Shown here: in pieces, positions 15,322 to 19,740 of the stretch
Layout: every line of letters starts with the position of its first letter
Numbering within the stretch: the stretch's first letter is position 1
IMG/VR virus record: IMGVR_UViG_3300042090_000228
Location: 1 to 20,057 of that record
Source: a virus
DNA length: 20,057 nucleotides
Direction: 5' to 3' (one strand)
Notes under the pieces: model-generated
Database searches by the model: none
What the model was told of the DNA's origin: nothing
Seen by the model: only the letters and a program-made list of their open reading frames with translations
Program-made: the position numbers and the translations under genes

Positions 15322-15929
15322 ATCAGGTCCTCCAGGCCGGTGGCGTCGTTGGCCACCTGGAACTCGGCGTCGAGCACGATGCCCGCCTTGCCGAGAAGCT
15401 TGCGCGGGTCCACGCCCACCTCACGAGCCAGAGTGATGACCCGATCAATCTGTTCGCGAGCGCTGGGCTCGACCTCGACAGTGTGTTTCATGTTCACGGT
15501 CTTCTCCGGCTCCAGGCCGGCGAGGTTCATGATGCGTCCCGCGGCGTTCAGCTTGTCGCGCTTCGAGGCGTTGGCGTCGGTCAGGACCGAAACCGTCTCT
15601 GCCACCGCCAGGAGCGACGAGGACCGGGCCAACGCCTTGGCCTCCTGGACCAATGCCTCCTGCACCCGCGGGTCCGCGGCGAGGCGCGAGGCGGTCACCT
15701 GGAGGCTGGAACCCGTGCCCTGGTAGCCGGCGATCCGCGCCGCCTGCGCCTGCCCCTTGCCGCCGAGTTCGACCAGCGCCAGAACGAAGGCCCGGGCGCG
15801 TGGCGTGAGTGCCCGCATCTCCTTGGACAGCTTGGTGCCCGACACAACGATCTCGTCCATCGGGGTCTCGCCCTCGCGGGCTGCCTCCAACGTCATGATC
15901 GCCTGGGCTTCTTTCAGTGATAGAACCAT
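15318..15929 (-). CDS. terS: Terminase small subunit
   Basis: A 203-aa protein from the ATG at 15929. A TTG at 15965 and ATGs at 15896 and 15860 are alternatives and none has a strong SD, so the start is uncertain. The core (about 40-100: LTPRARAFVLALVELGGKGQ, then AARIAGYQG..SSLQVTASRLAADPRVQEAL) is the small-terminase helix-turn-helix pattern: AF...L...G....AA..AGY......A.RLL.DP.V...L. The helical middle (100-150) is the expected oligomerisation region. It recognises the packaging site and activates TerL. It is the first gene of the leftward block, next to the divergent control region. Confidence 0.8.
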   Translation of the reverse strand: MVLSLKEAQAIMTLEAAREGETPMDEIVVSGTKLSKEMRALTPRARAFVLALVELGGKGQAQAARIAGYQGTGSSLQVTASRLAADPRVQEALVQEAKALARSSSLLAVAETVSVLTDANASKRDKLNAAGRIMNLAGLEPEKTVNMKHTVEVEPSAREQIDRVITLAREVGVDPRKLLGKAGIVLDAEFQVANDATGLEDLI

Positions 15930-15979
15930 GACCGCCCAGGTGGGGTGCCCTGTGCCGCCGGTCAACCCCGGTTCCCACC

Positions 15980-16024
15980 GGACTTAGCCTGTTGTCTCTT
16001 GTTTTGGACGGTTTTGCTAAGTCC
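15980..16024. repeat. 9-bp perfect inverted repeat (GGACTTAGC / GCTAAGTCC)
   Basis: The arms are 15980-15988 and 16016-16024, separated by 27 bases, close upstream of terS. The same core recurs at 16192-16219 and, in one copy, just before the winged-helix-like gene start. It could be an operator. A 27-base loop makes a simple RNA terminator less likely. Confidence 0.6.
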
Positions 16025-16191
16025 TGGTTCTCCGCGGGGTGGCGCGTGATTTTCCGCTGCTAGGCCAATTCGCGCGCGACCGCGATCGAGGGGGCCACCC
16101 GCCCCCACCCCGGTCTTTTCGCGCCCGCGCGACCACGCGCACAGGTAGAGTTATCCTGTGTATCCGCACGCGCGCACGCGTTGCACCTGTC

Positions 16192-16219
16192 ATGCTAAGT
16201 CGTTATGCGCGCTTAGCAT
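16192..16219. repeat. 8-bp inverted repeat (ATGCTAAG / CTTAGCAT), candidate operator
   Basis: The arms are 16192-16199 and 16212-16219, with a 12-base spacer. They flank a weak rightward -10-like TATGCG. They share GCTAAG with the inverted repeat at 15980-16024, which suggests binding sites for one regulator. Confidence 0.5.
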
Positions 16220-16374
16220 AGCTGACATGCAATCATTGCGTGCACGCTCGGCACATGAGAGGCCCAAATGGGCTTGCGTTGATCGAGGTCAGCAAATAGG
16301 CACAGGTTAGCGCGATAGGTCAATCACTTGCGAGCCGTGGCGACATGGTGCGCGACATAAACAGGAGTTAACTC

Positions 16375-16485
16375 ATGCTATCGCTCGCGTTCAACGCGGC
16401 ATGTCTGGCCTACATGGGCATAGCCTATCTGGCGTGCCTGTGGCTCGCTGGCGTGCCCATGCCATGGGAAGATGACAATGGTTAA
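16375..16485 (+). CDS. 36-aa single-helix membrane microprotein
   Basis: An ATG seven bases after a perfect AGGAG (16363-16367) opens a 36-codon frame, too short to be flagged by usual length filters. It has a short polar start, one hydrophobic helix of about 24 residues (LAFNAACLAYMGIAYLACLW) and an acidic tail, PWEDDNG. It is the first gene of the rightward block, and its end overlaps the start of the next gene. A small membrane protein is well supported. Function (host takeover, superinfection exclusion, lysis control) is unknown. Confidence 0.65.
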   Translation: MLSLAFNAACLAYMGIAYLACLWLAGVPMPWEDDNG

Positions 16486-16669
16486 CTTGCCTCGTGTCGT
16501 TGAAGCAGAGATCGCACTAGCTTTCGAGCATTGGCGCGCTATCGGCTACAGCGCGCAAACGTCAATGGCGCTTGCACTGGCCAAACACAGCACAGATGAC
16601 CGCTTTCGCGCAGAAGCGCGCGGCTATGTGTTTCGTCACACTAACCAAACGGAGGCCGATCTTGTCTGA
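16478..16669 (+). CDS. Small helical protein, unknown
   Basis: A 63-aa protein from the ATG at 16478, with GGAAG seven bases upstream. An in-frame ATG at 16472 abuts that site and is less likely. Sequence VVEAEIALAFEHWRAIGYSA followed by ALALAKHSTDDRFRAEARGY is amphipathic and helical. It overlaps the end of the microprotein gene and its own stop lies inside the start of the next gene. No family recognised. Confidence 0.6.
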   Translation: MVNLPRVVEAEIALAFEHWRAIGYSAQTSMALALAKHSTDDRFRAEARGYVFRHTNQTEADLV

Positions 16670-16943
16670 TCCACTGCTAAAGCGCTTGCGCTCATGCTGG
16701 CGTTGCGTGGTGCGCAATTACATACACGCGTGGCATTTCCCCAATGAGCACAAGAGCCTGATTGTGGGCCATCTTACCGGCGTGACAGGGTTTATCATGT
16801 CGCTGGCGGGATGGCACAGTGTCAGCGTGTGGTTGCACGGGGGCGGGATGGCGCTTGTCCTACATCATCATTTCACCAACCCGGCAACGCGCAAGCATGT
16901 TGAGGGAGACACACTGGACGACGTGATAGACGCTGAAGCCTAG
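16662..16943 (+). CDS. 93-aa probable membrane protein with TTG start
   Basis: I place the start at TTG 16662, six bases after a perfect GGAGG (16651-16655) and overlapping the previous stop. The open frame continues upstream to 16572, but only inside the previous gene. Residues 1-33 are basic (LLKRLRSCWRCVVRNYIHAW). Residues about 33-72 hold one or two hydrophobic stretches (SLIVGHLTGVTGFIMSLAGW, then VWLHGGGMALVLHHHF). The tail is acidic. The final Ala codon and TAG are the first bases of the duplicated 80-bp element. Function unknown. Basic N-terminus, hydrophobic middle and acidic tail would suit a small inner-membrane protein. Confidence 0.65.
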   Translation: MSDPLLKRLRSCWRCVVRNYIHAWHFPNEHKSLIVGHLTGVTGFIMSLAGWHSVSVWLHGGGMALVLHHHFTNPATRKHVEGDTLDDVIDAEA

Positions 16944-17017
16944 CGCTTACGCTTGCTCCATCTGTGCTTAGGGTGGAGCTTGCGCCAGCGCTTGGCTGGA
17001 AACACAGAACAAAGGAG
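16938..17017 (+). ncRNA. Pseudoknot-forming intergenic RNA element, copy 1
   Basis: An 80-base element identical to 17738-17817. Pairing seen: P1 16942-16947 with 16987-16992 (AGCGCT both), P2 16950-16952 with 16982-16984, P3 16955-16960 with 16974-16979 (GCTCCA/TGGAGC), joined by 2x2 internal loops. The 13-base loop starts TCTGTG (16961-16966), which is complementary to CACAGA at 17003-17008, two bases before the SD AAAGGAG (17011-17017). This makes an H-type pseudoknot next to the ribosome site. An alternative hairpin, CCAGC 16985-16989 with GCTGG 16995-16999, excludes P1. P1 starts inside the upstream stop codon, so terminating ribosomes would open it. A translational switch is inferred. 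Confidence 0.7.
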
Positions 17018-17023
17018 CTAACC

Positions 17024-17098
17024 GTGTCACCGTTTGAAATCATGGCCCTTGTCGGGCTGCTGCTGGTCATCGGCATCAAATTCGCCTGGGAGGTGTAA
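17024..17098 (+). CDS. 24-aa membrane microprotein downstream of pseudoknot copy 1
   Basis: A GTG start six bases after the AAAGGAG that closes the 80-base element. The 24 codons encode SPFEIMALVGLLLVIGIKFA followed by WEV, a single hydrophobic helix with short polar ends. The next gene follows after four bases. The RNA element upstream would directly gate this start. Alternatively the element serves the whole following group. Small size limits certainty, but SD and hydrophobic pattern agree. Confidence 0.6.
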   Translation: MSPFEIMALVGLLLVIGIKFAWEV

Positions 17099-17102
17099 CG
17101 CC

Positions 17103-17390
17103 ATGTTTTACTATGGTGACCATGCATCTATGCGCGCGGATGACCTCGACGATAGCTACGACGATGATCTGTCCGAATTGGATGATGGCGAGCTTCGCGA
17201 CCTTGTGCGTGAGCTTCGCGACCTTGTGCGTGAGCTTCGCGACCTTGTGCGTGAGCTTCGCGCACAGGTGGAGCAACTGAAAGCGCGTGAACAATCGCGC
17301 GCGGCAACCGTTGCCCATGCGCCCGGGGCCTTTGACGGGCGCAGCATGGCTGATGCGATGGCCACAACCTTGAAGGAGCTTAAACTATGA
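17103..17390 (+). CDS. Acidic protein with perfect leucine-heptad tandem repeat
   Basis: A 95-aa protein from the ATG at 17103, with GGGAGG nine bases upstream (17088-17093). A longer frame to 17034 overlaps the microprotein gene and is not favoured. Residues 11-28 are very acidic (ADDLDDSYDDDLSELDDGE). Residues 30-50 are three exact copies of ELRDLVR, followed by ELRAQVEQLKAREQ: a parallel coiled coil with Leu at a and d. The tail is Ala/Gly-rich and ends LKELKL. The repeat is perfect in DNA too. It probably oligomerises. Function unknown. The stop overlaps the next start as ATGA. Confidence 0.7.
   Translation: MFYYGDHASMRADDLDDSYDDDLSELDDGELRDLVRELRDLVRELRDLVRELRAQVEQLKAREQSRAATVAHAPGAFDGRSMADAMATTLKELKL
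17190..17262 (+). repeat. 21-bp tandem repeat, three copies plus 10 bases
   Basis: Units at 17190-17210, 17211-17231 and 17232-17252 are identical, followed by a partial unit at 17253-17262. Each encodes the heptad ELRDLVR. Exact identity including third codon positions points to recent slippage expansion, so the copy number may vary between related phages. Confidence 0.95.
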
Positions 17391-17743
17391 TACGTGAGGC
17401 TTCAATCATCCTGCCACGTGTCCACAAAGAGGCCACGTTTTCACTCCGCGAGGGCTTGCTCGACCGTTTCGGCGGCTACACTGAGCACGAAGCGGATGGC
17501 GCATGGCGCGATCCTCAAACCGGCATCGTCCACATTGACTATAACTCAGTGTTTACCATCGCGGTAGACGATGATGATGGGTCACACATGCTCGACCTGC
17601 GCGACCTTGCCATGAATGCAGGCACGCAAGCGGGACAAATCAGCGTCTACGTGCGCGGCTTTGACGGACACGTGGAGTTCGTCAACTGCGACCACATGCC
17701 CGCGCCAGCGCTGGTCACGCATGGCGAACCTATCCACGCCTAG
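17387..17743 (+). CDS. Conserved small phage protein (EASIILP...GG..GAW type), unknown
   Basis: A 118-aa protein. The pattern REASIILP (3-10), FGGYTEHEADGAWRDPQTGI (28-47), VFTIAVDDDD, LRDLAMNAGTQAGQISVYVR and GHVEFV resembles a widespread uncharacterised family in phages and proteobacteria with a compact alpha/beta domain. The ATG lies eight bases after AAGGAG and overlaps the previous stop as ATGA. The last Ala codon and TAG are the start of the second 80-base element, so this gene's end abuts a regulatory RNA, as at 16943. Family impression is from memory of similar sequences. No function is known to me. Confidence 0.7.
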   Translation: MIREASIILPRVHKEATFSLREGLLDRFGGYTEHEADGAWRDPQTGIVHIDYNSVFTIAVDDDDGSHMLDLRDLAMNAGTQAGQISVYVRGFDGHVEFVNCDHMPAPALVTHGEPIHA

Positions 17744-17817
17744 CGCTTACGCTTGCTCCATCTGTGCTTAGGGTGGAGCTTGCGCCAGCGCTTGGCTGGA
17801 AACACAGAACAAAGGAG
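17738..17817 (+). ncRNA. Pseudoknot-forming intergenic RNA element, copy 2
   Basis: Identical over all 80 bases to 16938-17017, offset by exactly 800. P1 is 17742-17747 with 17787-17792, P2 17750-17752 with 17782-17784, P3 17755-17760 with 17774-17779. The pseudoknot pairs TCTGTG 17761-17766 with CACAGA 17803-17808, then the SD is at 17811-17817. As in copy 1 it spans the whole space between one gene's last codon and the next gene's SD. Function as a translational regulator is inference. Confidence 0.7.
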
Positions 17818-17827
17818 AATGCTTGTC

Positions 17828-18031
17828 ATGGCCACGAATGGCAATCAATACATAATCCGCGCGCCAAGGCATTGGACCCTGGCGCTGCTAGGCGAGAGTG
17901 CCACGCCTAAAGAGGCGCGTGACTATCGTGCCAAGCTTGCGCACGAGGGGCGAGTTATCGTCTCGCTCGCCGGTCACGCGGATCGCGCGGAAACCGGCTA
18001 CCTCGCCAACTTCATCGCGTATGGAGAGTGA
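17828..18031 (+). CDS. Small protein downstream of pseudoknot copy 2, unknown
   Basis: A 67-aa protein from the ATG at 17828, ten bases after AAAGGAG. An in-frame ATG at 17819 is only one base from the site and is unlikely. An upstream extension to 17753 would lie inside the RNA element. Sequence: QYIIRAPRHWTLALLGESAT, a helix PKEARDYRAKLAHEGR, then VIVSLAGHADRAETGYLANF and a short tail. It looks like a compact alpha/beta domain. No family recognised. One base separates its stop from the next start. Confidence 0.65.
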   Translation: MATNGNQYIIRAPRHWTLALLGESATPKEARDYRAKLAHEGRVIVSLAGHADRAETGYLANFIAYGE

Positions 18032-18032
18032 C

Positions 18033-18446
18033 ATGACCGACACCCTATCATTCCGTTCCGCCGTGCTCGACATCGCGGGCCGCTTGTTTCCCCACGGGTT
18101 CGACATCAACCCGAACCCGCCAAACACGCTGGAGGAGCTTGCGCTCACCATGCTGCAAACCGGGCGCATGGTAGTCACCTCGCACGTGACGGATGACTGC
18201 GAGTTCGACGCCCCCACCTATGCCGCGTTCCGCGCGTGGCATGATTGGTGCCATGTATTCGGTGGTCACGCGTTCGACCTGCAAGGCGAGTGTGCGGCCG
18301 TTCGGATGCAACTGGCCATGATATACGGCATGTATGGCAAAGCCTGCCATGACGCCTGGAAGCCCACGCTCTTGCGCCAGATCATTAAGGACAATTTTGG
18401 CGAGGACGCGTTTTGCCCTGGGCTGCTAGGGGCTGCGATTGAGTGA
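18033..18446 (+). CDS. Conserved HxxxH phage protein, putative metal binder
   Basis: A 137-aa protein from the ATG at 18033, with GGAGAG five bases upstream. A longer frame into the previous gene is not favoured. The core at 64-96 reads FRAWHDWCHVFGGHAFDLQG followed by ECAAVRMQ, putting H70, H74, H79 and E86 in a row of likely metal-ligand or active-site residues. Phage proteins with 'FR.WHD..H......F...GE...' are common and uncharacterised as far as I know. The rest is helical with Cys/His scattered. It is not a canonical HExxH. It sits in the accessory block next to a real HExxH protein. Confidence 0.7.
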   Translation: MTDTLSFRSAVLDIAGRLFPHGFDINPNPPNTLEELALTMLQTGRMVVTSHVTDDCEFDAPTYAAFRAWHDWCHVFGGHAFDLQGECAAVRMQLAMIYGMYGKACHDAWKPTLLRQIIKDNFGEDAFCPGLLGAAIE

Positions 18447-18519
18447 CCTGACCGTAATCCTGGGCGGCTACGGGGCACTGTGCCTCGTAGCCGTCACAAT
18501 CCACCTTATGAGGAGTTAA
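18439..18519 (+). CDS. 26-aa membrane microprotein with TTG start
   Basis: A TTG six bases after AGGGG, overlapping the previous stop in another frame, opens 26 codons: SDLTVILGGYGALCLVAVTI then HLMRS, a single hydrophobic helix with a basic end. Its last codons contain the AGGAG used by the next gene. It fills an otherwise empty 78-base gap and resembles the other single-helix microproteins here in size and style. SD strength is moderate. Confidence 0.45.
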   Translation: MSDLTVILGGYGALCLVAVTIHLMRS

Positions 18520-18524
18520 GACCA

Positions 18525-18932
18525 ATGAACCATATGGACATCGCGGCAAAGATCGTCGCGGATGCTGGCGTGCGGCATATTGACTGGCTACCGCCAAGCC
18601 AAGCGGAGCGTGCCGCGTCAATGTGGCGCTTTAAGGCCATGCTCGTGGCGCCACCGATTGACGATAAGACGCTGACCATATTCGCCCACGAAGCAGGGCA
18701 CCTCGCTACCACGCCAGACGCGACACGCGAGGGCTTGTCAATCCTGGAAATCGAATATCGCGCCAGTAAATGGGGCGCGGACGCCATTCGGCGTCATGGT
18801 GGCACGGTAACGCCAGCCATGGTGGCGAACATGCGTCGCGTGCTACGGCACTATGCCGAGGACCCGGACGACGTGGATGGGCGGGAACCGCCGGAGGTTT
18901 ACCATTTCCTGAAAGGAGAAGCCGACCTATGA
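18525..18932 (+). CDS. HExxH zincin-like protein, ImmA/IrrE-type candidate
   Basis: A 135-aa protein from the ATG at 18525, nine bases after AGGAG (18511-18515). The key segment LTIFAHEAGHLATT has the zinc-protease motif H55-E56-x-x-H59. E75 or E77 in LEIEYRASKWGADAI could be the third ligand, at a spacing and context like the E..A..FA stretch of ImmA/IrrE peptidases. Those enzymes cleave repressors or anti-repressors in mobile elements and stress regulators in bacteria. The protein is short and lacks an N-terminal HTH. Function by family is plausible but the match is motif-based only. Confidence 0.65.
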   Translation: MNHMDIAAKIVADAGVRHIDWLPPSQAERAASMWRFKAMLVAPPIDDKTLTIFAHEAGHLATTPDATREGLSILEIEYRASKWGADAIRRHGGTVTPAMVANMRRVLRHYAEDPDDVDGREPPEVYHFLKGEADL

Positions 18933-19117
18933 CACAGAAGCATCTCAGAGATGCGCCAGTCGCATACGACTACGTTGGCCAAATCATGGCCTATGAGCAA
19001 GGTGACTTGGACAACGAGGATACCTTGACCCTGTTCCGCTACCTCGTAGACAGGGGGACCATCTGGCACCTGCAAGGCCACTATCAGCGCGCGGCGCACG
19101 CCATGGGACTGATATGA
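18929..19117 (+). CDS. Small conserved phage protein (MAYEQGDLD...LQGHY type)
   Basis: A 62-aa protein from the ATG at 18929, overlapping the previous stop as ATGA, with AAAGGAG ten bases upstream. The pattern Q.MAYEQGDLDNEDTLTLFR, LVDRG..WHLQGHYQR.A..MGLI is a very common small phage protein (usually 'YE.GELDE...ELFQ.LVD.G..W.LQGHYGR.A..LI'), sometimes labelled DUF7417. No function is known to me. It ends the group before the long structured leader. Confidence 0.75.
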   Translation: MTQKHLRDAPVAYDYVGQIMAYEQGDLDNEDTLTLFRYLVDRGTIWHLQGHYQRAAHAMGLI

Positions 19118-19143
19118 CGATTTCCATCGCCAGAATGTAATAA
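19114..19143 (+). promoter_or_regulatory. Weak candidate promoter before the structured leader
   Basis: ATGACG (19114-19119) and TAATAA (19138-19143) are separated by 18 bases, in the most A/T-rich stretch of this gap, just upstream of the folded leader. The match to sigma70 hexamers is only partial (4 of 6 and 3 of 6), so this is a suggestion rather than a call. Confidence 0.2.
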
Positions 19144-19155
19144 AACCCTTGAAAT

Positions 19156-19261
19156 CCGGGTATTCCTCCTTATGTCAGGCGCCACGCCTTCGCGCGACCG
19201 ACCCTCTGGGGAGGGATCAGCGCGAGAGGCCCAAGCAACCGACATAGTGGAATATACCCGG
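19156..19261 (+). ncRNA. Three-way-junction structured leader RNA
   Basis: The closing helix is CCGGGTA 19156-19162 with TACCCGG 19255-19261, TTCC 19163-19166 with GGAA 19249-19252, and TATGTC 19171-19176 with GACATA 19241-19246. Inside are two hairpins: AGGCG/CGCCT (19177-19181, 19185-19189, 3-base loop), and TCGCGC/GCGCGA (19190-19195, 19220-19225), the latter topped by CCCTC/GAGGG (19202-19206, 19211-19215, 4-base loop). A 15-base single strand (19226-19240) completes the junction. The SD (19276-19282) follows 14 bases later. It fills most of the 173-base gap before the winged-helix-like gene. I do not recognise it as a known riboswitch or ribozyme. Confidence 0.65.
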
Positions 19262-19290
19262 AAACTGGGATAGAAAGAGGAGAACTTAGC

Positions 19291-19740
19291 ATGACTACGC
19301 AAGCCGAATGGCTGCGCATGACTGATCCCGCTGTGCCTTGGCGACAGCGCTACGCCACCCTAGAGGGGGAGGTGCGGACTGTGCTCGCGACCCTGGCGCC
19401 AGACGAGACCCTGACCACCCGGCGACTGGTGCAACGCTTGTTCCCGGACCCGCGAGGGCCGGAGGGCGCGACCGTCGTGAGGCGCCTATACAATGCCATG
19501 GAGCCCCTCGCGACCCATGGGCTGGCCGATTGCGTCACCCTGGGGAAACCGACCGTCATCTATGGTCGGTTAAAGCAACGGCGGTTATGGAAGCACCCCG
19601 CAGGCCCCACCCTGGAGGACGTGCGGCGCATCTGTGCGGCCTACCTGGACGCCCGCCCCGCGATGCCGGATGACTTGCGCTACCGGGCCGCTGCGGCTTT
19701 GCTTGCCGGCCGGGATCAAGAGGAGAACCAAACATCATGA
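19291..19740 (+). CDS. Winged-helix-like DNA-binding protein, putative
   Basis: A 149-aa protein. Residues 25-60 (EGEVRTVLATLAPDETLTTR, then RLVQRLFPD) and 60-80 (TVVRRLYNAMEPLATHGLAD) have the helix-helix-recognition-helix spacing of a winged helix. TLGKPTVIYGRLKQRRLWKHP (83-103) would be the wing and the following basic strand. The C-terminus is helical. Phage proteins with this 'G....YGR....LW..P' ending are frequent and usually unnamed. The start is eight bases after AGAGGAG, downstream of the three-way-junction leader, and ACTTAGC directly precedes the ATG. It could be a regulator of this phage. No HTH score was computed. Confidence 0.6.
   Translation: MTTQAEWLRMTDPAVPWRQRYATLEGEVRTVLATLAPDETLTTRRLVQRLFPDPRGPEGATVVRRLYNAMEPLATHGLADCVTLGKPTVIYGRLKQRRLWKHPAGPTLEDVRRICAAYLDARPAMPDDLRYRAAAALLAGRDQEENQTS

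Larger units (their letters stand above)
15930..16374. promoter_or_regulatory. Divergent control region between leftward late and rightward gene blocks
   Basis: A 445-base gap with no convincing gene. It holds two ACTTAGC/GCTAAGT inverted pairs: a 9-bp perfect repeat (15980-15988 with 16016-16024) and an 8-bp one (16192-16199 with 16212-16219). Other structure includes a 6-bp inverted repeat (16140-16145 with 16155-16160), a G5/C5 pair (16090-16106), a 17-base strictly alternating purine-pyrimidine run (16165-16181), and two GCGACAT copies 12 bases apart (16340, 16352). Promoters for both directions must lie here or further off, but I see only weak hexamers (for example TTGCAC, 17 bases, TATGCG at 16181-16209). 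It may also include the packaging site recognised by TerS. Confidence 0.5.

Noticed and set aside
15965-15988. Long TTG start for terS or a leftward promoter TTGACC here
   Set aside because: The TTG has no clear SD and no matching -10 box was found downstream for a promoter. Left as an alternative start only.
16151-16160. DnaA box (TTATCCTGTG)
   Set aside because: Only the first six bases match TTATCCACA, and no cluster of such boxes is visible.
16039-16221. 60-codon plus-strand frame in the divergent region
   Set aside because: Arg/Pro/Thr-rich sequence with no SD, running through inverted repeats. Better explained as regulatory DNA.
16256-19235. Shared 11-mer GAGAGGCCCAA in the divergent region and the 19226 junction strand
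   Set aside because: An 11-base match is expected many times by chance in 20 kb, and the surrounding folds differ.
19118-19290. Hammerhead-type ribozyme in the structured leader
   Set aside because: GAAAC occurs after the fold (19261-19265), but I find no CUGANGA core in the right arrangement, so the ribozyme call is not supported.
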